DNA from: an uncultured Collinsella sp.
GTDB lineage: Bacteria; Actinomycetota; Coriobacteriia; Coriobacteriales; Coriobacteriaceae
Assembly: GCA_902478365.1 (NCBI GenBank)
Contig: CABSKX010000006.1
Span: 1-55,484 of the forward strand
DNA: 55,484 nucleotides
Reading direction: 5' to 3'
Under the pieces are notes generated by a model. It did no database searches, was not told where the DNA came from, and was given only the letters and a program-made list of their open reading frames with translations. Shown here piece by piece: positions 24,557-32,209 of this stretch; the first letter of the stretch is position 1, and every line of letters begins with the position of its first letter. Both the position numbers and the translations under genes were made by a program.

Positions 24557-24730
24557 GTCTAATACTTTTCCGAGAAGTGAACGAGACAAATCGGACCCCC
24601 GAAGCATCGACACTTTAAGGGCATCGTTTCCTGCGGTTTCGATACTAGAATCCTGCGATTTTGCCGACGAAAAATGTGGATGCTTCAGGGGTCCAAAAAC
24701 AGACATTCACTTCGCGGAAAAGTATTAGAC
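24557..24730. repeat. ~174-bp inverted-repeat element, copy A (MITE-like)
   Basis: Outer arms of about 25 nt (24557-24581 and 24706-24730) are inverted copies with one mismatch, starting TCTAATACTTTTCCG. An inner pair, GGACCCCCGAAGCATC and GATGCTTCAGGGGTCC, is also complementary, so single strands could fold into one long hairpin. A second copy in the same orientation lies at 27633-27814, with about 86% identity and no gaps by eye. No gene is inside. It reads as a non-autonomous mobile element or structured RNA element. Confidence 0.8.
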
Positions 24731-24751
24731 CACGATTCACGAGGGGGCTTC

Positions 24752-26047
24752 CTACCGCGGCAGGCGAATCGTAAAGCGGCTGCCGACCCCTTCGACCGAG
24801 GTCACACCGATGACGCCGCCGTGGCTGTCGACAATCCACTTGGCAATGGCAAGCCCCAGGCCCGAACCCTGTGCGCCGGCATCGCGCGCGTTGTCGGCGC
24901 GGTAGAACCGCTCGAACGCGTGAGCCGCGGATTCCTGGTTCATGCCGATACCTTCGTCCTCAACGCTTATGTCGATCGTGCCCGTGCCTGCATCCGTCGC
25001 TACGCCAAACGAGATGGGCGTGCCCGAGTCCGAATACTTGGCGGCATTCTGCACGATTGCGCGCAGAGCCTGCTTTGCAAGCGCCACGTCGACAGATGCG
25101 TTGCAGCGCGGGTCGCTGGTAAGTGTGGCATCGTACACCAGCCGATATGTGTGCGCGCCATCGATCATCTGCGATTCCTCGCATACCTCGCCGACCAGTG
25201 CGGCCAGGTTGGTATTCGCGCGCCGCAGGACCGTGCGGCCGGCATCGCCGCGCGCCAAAAACAGCAGCTGCTCCACGAGCTCTTGCATGTGCTCGCTTTC
25301 GGCCTTGAGGGATGCGATGGACTCCGCCAGCACGTCCGGGTCGTCTTTGCCCCAGCGGTCGAGCATGTTTACGTAGCCCTGAATCACCGCGATGGGCGTG
25401 CGCAGTTCGTGACTCGCGTCGTTGACAAAGCGCATCTGCTGCAGCTTGGCCTCTTGCATCTGACGCAGCAGGCGGTTGAGCGCGACCTCGATGCTCGCCA
25501 GGTCGGCGTCGCCGGTGGTGACGCTCGGCGAGTCGACGCTTGCGCGCTCGATGGCCTGCTCCAGCGTTTCCATCTTGCCGCCGGAGAGCTGCATACGGCC
25601 GAGCTCGTCCACGCGTAAGGCCAGGTCGTTGAGTGGTGCCATGGTACGGCGCACGCGGCGGGCGCCGCCGAGCATGTTGAGCACGCTGATGACCTGCCAA
25701 CCTACAACAACGATATAGAGGGGCCACAGCGCGGCGAGGTCCTGCGCGAGGGGGAAGGTCTTGGTGGTACGCGCAAGCTCGACGGTATAGGTGAGCGTGG
25801 TCAGGTCCCAGCCGCGCGCGGGCGTCAGCGACATGCCGCGAACGGTGGCGCTGGGGATCCATCCCGCGGTAAACGCGCCGTCGGGCAGCGTCTGGTTGTA
25901 TCCATAGACGAGAATCGCCGCCGCAATCACCACCAGCAACAGATCGAGCCAGACGTAGCTCACCAAGCGGCGCCACATGTAGCTCCAGTTGATGGCGCGG
26001 GCGATGGAGGTGACGCGCTTGGTCTCGGCGTTACGCGCGACAGACAT
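24752..26047 (-). CDS. Sensor histidine kinase (HAMP-type, OmpR partner)
   Basis: A 431-aa membrane sensor kinase. Two transmembrane helices (YVWLDLLLVVIAAAILVYGY and LAALWPLYIVVVGWQVISVL) flank a short extracellular loop. A HAMP-like linker follows, then the phosphoacceptor box NDASHELRTPIAVIQGYV, and the ATPase N-box IVQNAAKYS, G1 EDEGIGM, F-box FERFYRADNA and G2 GSGLGLAIAKWI. I chose ATG 26047, overlapping the regulator stop by 17 bp, which implies coupled translation. The small sensor loop gives no clue to the ligand. It is the downstream gene of a minus-strand pair. Confidence 0.93.
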   Translation of the reverse strand: MSVARNAETKRVTSIARAINWSYMWRRLVSYVWLDLLLVVIAAAILVYGYNQTLPDGAFTAGWIPSATVRGMSLTPARGWDLTTLTYTVELARTTKTFPLAQDLAALWPLYIVVVGWQVISVLNMLGGARRVRRTMAPLNDLALRVDELGRMQLSGGKMETLEQAIERASVDSPSVTTGDADLASIEVALNRLLRQMQEAKLQQMRFVNDASHELRTPIAVIQGYVNMLDRWGKDDPDVLAESIASLKAESEHMQELVEQLLFLARGDAGRTVLRRANTNLAALVGEVCEESQMIDGAHTYRLVYDATLTSDPRCNASVDVALAKQALRAIVQNAAKYSDSGTPISFGVATDAGTGTIDISVEDEGIGMNQESAAHAFERFYRADNARDAGAQGSGLGLAIAKWIVDSHGGVIGVTSVEGVGSRFTIRLPR

Positions 26048-26816
26048 AGCCCACCCCGCGCACAGTTTGGATGATGCGGGCACCGCCGGCGTCTTCGATC
26101 TTGGCGCGCAGGTGCGCGATGTGTACGTCGACGTTGTTGGTGTCTCCTACGTATTCGTAGCCCAGTGCCTCGTGCGCGATGCGCTCGCGCGTGAGCACGG
26201 TGCCGGCATGTGCCATAAGCAGGGCGAGGACGTCGAACTCGCGGGCCGTGAGCGCGATGGGCGAGCCGCCGACCGTGACTTCGCGGCGGTCGGGGTCGAG
26301 CGCAACCGAGCCCACGGTGAGCGTGGCAGGGGAGGGTGAAGCGGAGGCCTGGGTCGAGTTGCTGGCCGGGGGAATCGCAACGGCGCTCTCGCCCGCGCCG
26401 CCCGCCATACCCGCCCTGACGCCGGCGCCGCCAACGCCCGAAGCCGTCCGCACGGCCTCCGAGCGCTTCAGCGCCACACGGATCCGTGCGAACAACTCCT
26501 CAATCGCAAACGGCTTGGTCAGGTAATCGTCGGCGCCGGCATCGAGCCCGGCAACCTTGTCCATCACGGCATCGCGCGCGGTGACCATAATCACCGGCAC
26601 GTCCTTGTGCTTGCGGACACGCCGCAGGACCTCCATGCCGTTGAGCTGCGGCAGCAATACATCGAGCAGGATCAGATCGTAGTCGTGCTCCAGTGCCAGG
26701 TCCACGGCGGTACGGCCGTCGGCGGCGTGCTCCACCTGGTAGCCCTCGTGCTCCAGTTCGAGCGTCACAAAGCGGGCGATTTTCTCCTCGTCCTCTACGA
26801 TCAGGATCCGTGCCAT
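26031..26816 (-). CDS. OmpR-family response regulator
   Basis: A 261-aa response regulator. The receiver domain (1-120) has acidic pocket EDE, phosphoacceptor Asp52 in LILLDVLLPQ, VPVIMVTARD and LTKPF. A winged-helix DNA-binding domain fills residues about 165-261 (LTAREFDVLALLMAHAG, NVDVHIAHLRAKI, IIQTVRGVGYV). The linker of about 40 residues (122-165), rich in Gly, Ala and Ser, is longer than usual for OmpR proteins. The gene overlaps the kinase gene start. The DUF4342-like gene lies 18 bp upstream on the same strand, so all three may be one unit. Confidence 0.94.
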   Translation of the reverse strand: MARILIVEDEEKIARFVTLELEHEGYQVEHAADGRTAVDLALEHDYDLILLDVLLPQLNGMEVLRRVRKHKDVPVIMVTARDAVMDKVAGLDAGADDYLTKPFAIEELFARIRVALKRSEAVRTASGVGGAGVRAGMAGGAGESAVAIPPASNSTQASASPSPATLTVGSVALDPDRREVTVGGSPIALTAREFDVLALLMAHAGTVLTRERIAHEALGYEYVGDTNNVDVHIAHLRAKIEDAGGARIIQTVRGVGYVCRA

Positions 26817-26834
26817 GCGTGCCCCCGTCTGCGA

Positions 26835-27377
26835 TTACTTGTCGTCGTTCAGATTTTGCTTGATGCCGTCCGCGGCGTCGGCGGCGTGATCCATCAGGTT
26901 GTTGATGCTGCCGGGCACGTCGCCGTCGCTGTCGATGCGGTAGCGCATGCCAAAGAACAGGCCAAGCAGCATCAGCCAAATCGTGGCGCCCCAGGCAAAC
27001 AGCGCGACGATGGGAATCAGGATGGGGATGTTGAGGATGATCGCATCGCGGCGCGTGGCGATAAACTTGGTGTCCAGGCTCAGGCGGAAGAGCTTTTTGA
27101 GGTACTCCCACACGCTGTCCATCTTCTTGGAGAAGTCGGTCTTTTCGCTCGACTTTTCGTAGGCGGCCTGTGCGGCGACCATCTCGGCCGAGGGCTCATC
27201 GGCCGGCGCGGACTCGGTGGCGGCGTGCGCCGACGTGGTCTGGGTCTTGCCCTGCGACTCGAGCCAAATGATGGCGTCCAGAACGTTGCCGTCGGCGGCG
27301 TCGAGCGCGGCCTTGGCATCGGTATAGCTCACGTTGCACTTGGTGCGGATGGTTTCAACTTTTTCGAGGTCGTCCAT
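26835..27377 (-). CDS. UBA-like / DUF4342-type membrane protein
   Basis: A 180-aa protein. The N-terminus (KVETIRTKCNVSYTDAKAAL, then DAADGNVLDAIIWLE) is a UBA/TS-N-like three-helix fold as in DUF4342 proteins. A charged linker follows, then KLFRLSLDTKFIATRRDAIIL and a hydrophobic segment (IPILIPIVALFAWGATIWLM, about 122-142). The C-terminus is polar and ends in SINNLMDHAADAADGIKQ. The cellular role of this family is unknown; membrane stress signalling is a guess from its position upstream of a two-component pair. Confidence 0.75.
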   Translation of the reverse strand: MDDLEKVETIRTKCNVSYTDAKAALDAADGNVLDAIIWLESQGKTQTTSAHAATESAPADEPSAEMVAAQAAYEKSSEKTDFSKKMDSVWEYLKKLFRLSLDTKFIATRRDAIILNIPILIPIVALFAWGATIWLMLLGLFFGMRYRIDSDGDVPGSINNLMDHAADAADGIKQNLNDDK

Positions 27378-27495
27378 GACCTGTCCTTTCGTTCGATGGG
27401 CGCGACGCCGGGCTATCTGCCCGGGCGCGAGCGTTGCGTTCGGCGGCCTGCGTTGCGCGGTGCCGCCCCGCCCTTGGTCGAACTCTATAGTGCAG

Positions 27496-27523
27496 GTTAT
27501 AGATTAAGCGATTCTTGAGCCAA
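27496..27523 (-). promoter_or_regulatory. Likely promoter of the DUF4342/two-component unit
   Basis: On the minus strand TTGGCT (27518-27523) and TATAAC (27496-27501) are separated by 16 bp, about 120 bp upstream of the DUF4342-like start. This is the best sigma-70-like pair in the gap. Confidence 0.4.
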
Positions 27524-27632
27524 GATTAATAGTGGATGAGTTTTTGGGTGGCGCGGAGGCGGGCGGGGGCAGAAAAGGCAGGTTTTGCGTGGCGTGAAGG
27601 AGGTGCAGTCTGATCTTTGGGACGGCTGACAG

Positions 27633-27814
27633 CGAGGTCTAATACTTTTCCGAGAAGTGAATGAGTGAAAACGGACCCTCGAAGCATCGACACTTTTCGG
27701 GTGCCGTTTCCTGCGGCTTTGATGCCAGAATCCTGCGTTTATGCCGTTGAAAAATGCGGATGCTCCAGGGGTCCAAAAACAGACGTTCACTTCGCGGAAA
27801 AGTATTAGACCTCG
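27633..27814. repeat. ~180-bp inverted-repeat element, copy B (MITE-like)
   Basis: Second copy of the element at 24557-24730, same orientation. Here the outer arms extend by four bases (CGAGGTCTAATAC at 27633 and its inverse ending at 27814), giving arms of about 29 nt. The inner GGACCCTCGAAGCATC and GATGCTCCAGGGGTCC pair is kept with one extra mismatch. Together the two copies bracket the two-component block. It ends 119 bp before the AbiEi start. Confidence 0.8.
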
Positions 27815-27898
27815 ATAGCAGGGGATGGTGGGCCGATGACAAAGTGGTGGCAGAAAAGGGGTACGCAAAGCACGCCGGTCATAGGAAATCAAAATCAC

Positions 27899-27933
27899 GT
27901 TGCAAAAGCATGAGAATATCCTACAATTGCAAC
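27899..27933 (+). promoter_or_regulatory. abiE promoter and autoregulatory inverted repeat, leaderless start
   Basis: GTTGCAA (27899-27905) and TTGCAAC (27927-27933) form an inverted repeat. TTGCAA (27900-27905) as -35 and TACAAT (27922-27927) as -10 are 16 bp apart, which puts transcription initiation at or next to the ATG at 27934. No ribosome binding site fits. AbiEi antitoxins repress their own promoter through inverted repeats, so this is a good operator candidate. Confidence 0.6.
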
Positions 27934-28557
27934 ATGAAGTACTTTAGCAACATAACGGCGATAAGCGAGCTTTCCGAGAGTGAGGGCGTGTTCACCACAG
28001 CCCAGGCGGCTCGTATGGACATCTCTCGAGATGCGCTGGCACACTCATGCCGCGTGGGGCGTCTTGAACGGATATGCCACGGCGCCTACCGGATGTCGGG
28101 CACGCAGCGCCGAGACACTGACGAGCTCAACGCTTTTTGGAAACTCACCAATCCCTCCCTTTGCGCGTGGGAGAGAAAACGCCAGTGGGATGGCATCGCC
28201 GTGAGCGGTACGACAGCGGCGAACCTACAGCAAATGGGCGATTTCTATCTGTCTCCCTACAGGATGACCGCGCCCATGCGCATCAATACGAGAAACGAAT
28301 CCCTTTCTTTTGCAAAGCGCGAGATCGCTGAGCAGGACATCGTCTGGCTCGACGGCCTGCCGGTAACTAAACCCGAGCGCACGCTTGTTGATCTTTGCCT
28401 CGATTGCGAGGACCCCTCATTAATTATCGATGCCTATAACGACGCGCTTGGGCGAGGGCTCGAGATACAGCGGCTGAAAGATCTTGTAGAGGAGAACTCT
28501 AAAACCGCCAAACGACGCGAGTTGATGATGCCCTTGTTGACGGCGCTGAACGAGTAA
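27934..28557 (+). CDS. abiEi: AbiEi-type antitoxin / transcriptional repressor
   Basis: A 207-aa protein with an N-terminal winged helix (ISELSESEGVFTTAQAARMD, then AHSCRVGRLERICHGAYR) as in AbiEi_4 antitoxins, and a C-terminal domain with AVSGTTAANLQQMGDF and TKPERTLVDLCLD, the usual AbiEi architecture. AbiEi neutralises the AbiEii nucleotidyltransferase and represses the operon. ATG 27934 was chosen because the promoter -10 box ends six bases upstream and the protein then begins MKYFSNITA; the upstream in-frame stretch from 27754 runs through element B and is not coding. AbiEii starts 15 bp after its stop. Confidence 0.88.
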   Translation: MKYFSNITAISELSESEGVFTTAQAARMDISRDALAHSCRVGRLERICHGAYRMSGTQRRDTDELNAFWKLTNPSLCAWERKRQWDGIAVSGTTAANLQQMGDFYLSPYRMTAPMRINTRNESLSFAKREIAEQDIVWLDGLPVTKPERTLVDLCLDCEDPSLIIDAYNDALGRGLEIQRLKDLVEENSKTAKRRELMMPLLTALNE

Positions 28558-28572
28558 TGAAAAACGGAGGAC

Positions 28573-29463
28573 ATGGTGAAGTACAAAACACCTGCCGCAC
28601 TGGAGATGGCTGTTAGGGATGCCGCAAGAGAATCGCCGATGGATACTAATCGGGCGATCGTCGGTTTCTACTTTCATCGCTTCCTATGTCGCGTTTTTTC
28701 AGAAGATGACGGCCGCTTTGTACTCAAGGGTGGCCAAAGCGTCCTGGCGCGAACACTCGATGCGCGTGTCACAAGAGATATTGACTTGGTTGCTCAAGAG
28801 GAGAGCCTCGAAGAGGCTGTTGCCGATCTGGCGCGGGCGGCTTCGATTGATCTGGAGGATTTCGTTTCGTTTGTCTTTGATCGTGCAGAGCAGATCAAAA
28901 AAGAAGATGAGTATCGGTGTGGTGCGAAGGTGTGGTTCACCCCCTTTATGGGAACCAAGAAGCTGCAGCCAATTTCAATTGACTTGGTAATTGATGAAGT
29001 GCGGGGACTTGAGCCTGAGGTTCTTGCGCCGATCGATCGTTTGAATATTGAGGGGCTCCCAGTCTGCGACTATCGAGTATGCCGAGTGGAGAGTGCCCTT
29101 GCAGATAAATTGCTCGCAATGATAGAGATGCATGAGGGCCGTGCCTCTTCGCGAATCAAGGATATAGTCGACATCTTGGTGTACGCGAAAACTTGCTTCG
29201 TCGATGGGACTACGCTTGTCGAGAGGGTCGAGAAAGAAGCATCTGCCCGCAAGGTGGCAATGCCGGAAGAGTTCGTGGCGCCTCTCTGGTGGAAACAAAA
29301 TGGTTCTGCGCAGTACATAAAGATGGCGAGGCAGGCGGGGGTACTTGATCTCGCGGGGAACATTGCTGGGGCAGAAGAGATCGTCAATCGGTTGTATGCA
29401 CCGTGCTTTAATCATTCGGCGAATGTGCGCAAATGGAATCCTCAGACCACGGGATGGGAATAG
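28573..29463 (+). CDS. abiEii: AbiEii-type nucleotidyltransferase toxin
   Basis: A 296-aa MNT-fold nucleotidyltransferase toxin of the type IV AbiE system. The signature LKGGQSVLARTL followed by TRDIDLVAQE (G-G...D-x-D) binds nucleotide and metal, and RVESALADKLLAMIEMHEGR with RIKDIVDI matches the conserved K/D helix region of DUF1814. AbiE toxins block growth, giving abortive infection. It follows abiEi by 15 bp with a CGGAGGA ribosome binding site. It converges on the HsdMS-like gene across a hairpin. Confidence 0.88.
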   Translation: MVKYKTPAALEMAVRDAARESPMDTNRAIVGFYFHRFLCRVFSEDDGRFVLKGGQSVLARTLDARVTRDIDLVAQEESLEEAVADLARAASIDLEDFVSFVFDRAEQIKKEDEYRCGAKVWFTPFMGTKKLQPISIDLVIDEVRGLEPEVLAPIDRLNIEGLPVCDYRVCRVESALADKLLAMIEMHEGRASSRIKDIVDILVYAKTCFVDGTTLVERVEKEASARKVAMPEEFVAPLWWKQNGSAQYIKMARQAGVLDLAGNIAGAEEIVNRLYAPCFNHSANVRKWNPQTTGWE

Positions 29464-29472
29464 GCTAGATAG

Positions 29473-29511
29473 TTAAGCCGGCGGCAGGGCCAGTTCCTGT
29501 CGCCGGCTTAA
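29473..29511. terminator. Bidirectional hairpin terminator between abiEii and the HsdMS-like gene
   Basis: TTAAGCCGGCG (29473-29483) and CGCCGGCTTAA (29501-29511) are perfect inverted copies with further pairing of CAGG/CCTG inside. It lies between convergent genes. Confidence 0.7.
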
Positions 29512-29532
29512 GACGTTTCTACTGCCTATGCG

Positions 29533-30969
29533 CTATTCGCAGGTCTGGTCGACCGCCTGGGTGACGGCCTTTTTTGCGGCTTCGAGGTTGCGCTGAGCTT
29601 GGGCGACAGCGGCCTCGGCTTGTTTCTTTGCCCCTACGACCTCGGCAAAGCGATTGATGGATTCGCTATACTCGCGCGTGCGCGGGTCAAGCGCCGGCGG
29701 GATTTCGATTTCGAATAGATCGGAAGGACGAATGGCGTGGCTGTACTGATTGTCGGACAATACCTGCAAAACTATGGACCCATGGCCGTCGGTGAGGTAT
29801 GCTGCGACCATTTCTGAATACACCATGCGCTCCTCGTCGGTCATCGTTGGAATCGCCGGGCGAATGGCAGTGGTGTTGTGCGAGGCAACTAGATGCTGCT
29901 TTGCATCATCGATGCCGACCACAAGTAGGTTTGACGCGCCGTAACGACCGAGTATGCGCGGCATGACGATATCGCCGCAATGAAGCTCGTAACGAGCCAA
30001 CACGTCTGGATCTACCTTTACAGGTTCGGAATCCAGCTCCGACGCGCCTTCCGCAACATCCTTGGGTAGCAAATAGCCGTTGCGGAAATCCTGAGATGAA
30101 ATGCGGCGCACCTCGACAGCGTCGATGTCGTCCGAGGTGGTGCTGTCTCGGGGCATAAACGGCACCACGCGCATAAAACTGTCGCCCAGCGTTGCGCTGT
30201 AGTTTTGAGCTACGGAGATCAGGCCAACCCTGCCTTTGGAGAGCGCGGCGTGGTGTTGGAGTAGCTTGCGCGTTTCGAGCTCGACGGTTTCAATGGAAAC
30301 CGTTTTGCGTGAGTCGTACTCGATGCCGCTCCAGTCAGGGGAGAAAGCCAAGGGAAGATTGGGGTATCGAGCCCCGTCGGCAAACCGAAGGCGTGGCATG
30401 GGCGTGGCGGCATTGCGGAATGCAACGCTGCGATTTCCCGTCGACAATACAACAAGTGCGTACATGCCGTGCATCGGAGATTCGGCGAGCGGGTGATATA
30501 GGACGCTTTCGATGAGCCCCTCGCGCAACAGAATCGCGCGTGCCTGCTCGGCGTCGTCCAAAGACTCGAACGGCAGCAGTACGGCAGCTCGAGTTCGACC
30601 GGAGAGGGCTAGTGCATACAGGCACCAGAGATAGGCCTCCCAATCGCAGAAGCCCAGGTAACCAGGCTCCAGATCATTAATGAGCGCCTCACATGCGCTG
30701 TTGATTTCGCGAAAGCGTTTCCGAACGCAGGCTGTGGCATCGATAAACACCGGCGCCGCGTCGCCATTGTCCGTGTTCTGCTTGCCGGGCTCAAGCTCAC
30801 AAATATTGGGCACGCCGTTACCGTTTAAGGTAAAGCACTTAGCGAGATCTTCGGCATCCACGGCGCCGGGTAGACGTACGGTGAGCAGACGACTGTCTTG
30901 TTCCAGGTTAAGCGCGCGCGAGAGGGCGGCGGCAGTGAGGCGTGGCAATGATGATGTAGTTTCACGCAT
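29533..30969 (-). CDS. HsdM/HsdS-like protein lacking a methylase motif
   Basis: A 478-aa protein of unclear function. The middle (RAAVLLPFESLDDAEQARAIL, then LLREGLIESVLYHPL) resembles the segment of type I N6-adenine methylases where they read PDGVL..., LLEEGLLEAVI. The part around residues 290-370 (VRRISSQDFRNGYLLPKDV and HCGDIVMPRILGRYG) resembles a specificity-subunit target-recognition domain. A C-terminal coiled coil (KQAEAAVAQAQRNLEAAKKA) fits HsdS-type spacers. The (N/D)PP(Y/F) catalytic motif and an S-adenosylmethionine loop are not visible, and no HsdR or HsdM neighbour exists. It may be a DNA-binding derivative of a type I system. Confidence 0.55.
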   Translation of the reverse strand: MRETTSSLPRLTAAALSRALNLEQDSRLLTVRLPGAVDAEDLAKCFTLNGNGVPNICELEPGKQNTDNGDAAPVFIDATACVRKRFREINSACEALINDLEPGYLGFCDWEAYLWCLYALALSGRTRAAVLLPFESLDDAEQARAILLREGLIESVLYHPLAESPMHGMYALVVLSTGNRSVAFRNAATPMPRLRFADGARYPNLPLAFSPDWSGIEYDSRKTVSIETVELETRKLLQHHAALSKGRVGLISVAQNYSATLGDSFMRVVPFMPRDSTTSDDIDAVEVRRISSQDFRNGYLLPKDVAEGASELDSEPVKVDPDVLARYELHCGDIVMPRILGRYGASNLLVVGIDDAKQHLVASHNTTAIRPAIPTMTDEERMVYSEMVAAYLTDGHGSIVLQVLSDNQYSHAIRPSDLFEIEIPPALDPRTREYSESINRFAEVVGAKKQAEAAVAQAQRNLEAAKKAVTQAVDQTCE

Positions 30970-31151
30970 GTATAGAGCCCTTTCTTCTCAGTGAGTTTAT
31001 ATTAGCAGAAAAATTTAAAAAATTCTAATGATGAGAACAGCGCATTGTGCTATTCTCGAAGCAATCCAAATCCAACTCAATACCAACTGCTTGATGCGAA
31101 CGCTTTGCAGTCTTTAGGCAAATTGCATTATCAAGCTGGAGGGATCCACTT

Positions 31152-31211
31152 ATGAAACTACAAGTTAGGTCGACCGTCATCGCCTTAGCGTCAGAACATT
31201 CTAAAGCCTAG
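31152..31211 (+). CDS. Possible 19-codon leader peptide
   Basis: A short ORF (MKLQVRSTVIALASEHSKA) starts 7 nt after a strong TGGAGGGA ribosome binding site, in the 284-bp gap before the unknown gene at 31254. It ends 42 bp before that gene. It could be a leader peptide or a chance reading; nothing conserved is visible. Confidence 0.35.
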   Translation: MKLQVRSTVIALASEHSKA

Positions 31212-31253
31212 AACAGACTACTTATAAGCACCCCACAGAAAGGAAGGTCATTC

Positions 31254-32171
31254 GTGAAGAGTAAAGACGACATCTACAAAGCATTCCTTGACGAGATCGA
31301 CGAGGATCTCCGCAGCATGTGCGAAATGAACGGGAAGGTGGGACGGCCACTTCCGTGTCCGTACTGCGGTGAGAAGAACGTTGAACGCCTAGCCAAGACG
31401 CTCGTCGCCGTGCTGGAAGATCGCTCGCCCGATATGCCCGGGCTGGTTCCCGAGCAGTATCGAGCCGATGTGCACGAGGCCCGCGAACTTTTGACTGCCG
31501 CGACGCTCGCTTTACTGCCGCTGTATTTTCCCCCGCACAATAGCTGCATCGAAAGCGTGGCGACTGTGGTGAGCATGTTTAGGCATGGGCGCAATGCAGG
31601 TTTCAAATCGGCTGGCGTTCTCTTGTTTGAGGAAGTTGCGACAGGGATGAAGTACAGCGTCAAGAAGGATGCCTATGTCCCATCCCTCTTCGTGCGTCAT
31701 ATCGATGGCAGAAAGCCATACGACCGGCTGCACCGCGATGGGTCGCGTGGCTTTACGGCGGATGAAGATGACGCCGTCATGTTTTATAAGCGCTACCTCA
31801 AGGTGCAACGACGCGTGTTCGATGCGAGTCCGCGTTTCAACTTTGAGCTATGCGTCAAACGCCCGTTTGAGGCACTTTTGGACGAACGACACACTTTTTA
31901 TTACATGGAGGAAAAGATGGAAATCGATTTGGCAACTAAGGTGCGAAAGCTCCAGGATCGCTACACCCTCAACTTTGCTCAGGCCAAAGGGTACGACCTG
32001 CTCGACAGGCTGATGATTGAGGCGTTGCTTGCATATCTGCGTGATGGAACGGTCTCTGTCGCGGCACGCGAGAGCTATTTGTCGCAGGCCGAGCGCCTGA
32101 TTGACGGCACGGTCAAGTTGTCGTGCGCGGCGAATCCCGATGAGGACACCGACGTCGACCGTATTTCCTAG
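31254..32171 (+). CDS. Unknown protein with CxxC motif, upstream of VirD4-like gene
   Basis: I do not recognise this 305-aa protein. The N-terminus has PLPCPYCGEKN, a possible half of a zinc site, and the rest mixes alpha-helical segments (HEARELLTAATLALLPLYF) with YMEEKMEIDLATKVRKLQDRY. No transmembrane segment or catalytic motif is visible. The start codon at 31254 follows GAAAGGAAGG. It precedes the VirD4-like gene by 38 bp, so the two are probably co-transcribed. A role tied to the ATPase is inferred only from position. Confidence 0.6.
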   Translation: MKSKDDIYKAFLDEIDEDLRSMCEMNGKVGRPLPCPYCGEKNVERLAKTLVAVLEDRSPDMPGLVPEQYRADVHEARELLTAATLALLPLYFPPHNSCIESVATVVSMFRHGRNAGFKSAGVLLFEEVATGMKYSVKKDAYVPSLFVRHIDGRKPYDRLHRDGSRGFTADEDDAVMFYKRYLKVQRRVFDASPRFNFELCVKRPFEALLDERHTFYYMEEKMEIDLATKVRKLQDRYTLNFAQAKGYDLLDRLMIEALLAYLRDGTVSVAARESYLSQAERLIDGTVKLSCAANPDEDTDVDRIS

Positions 32172-32209
32172 TAGCCAATCAGATCTTCCGACAAGAAAGG
32201 GGCCATGCC

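Noticed and set aside
24557..27814. The two inverted-repeat elements as a CRISPR array
   Set aside because: Only two copies, almost 3 kb apart, with long internal symmetry and no spacers.
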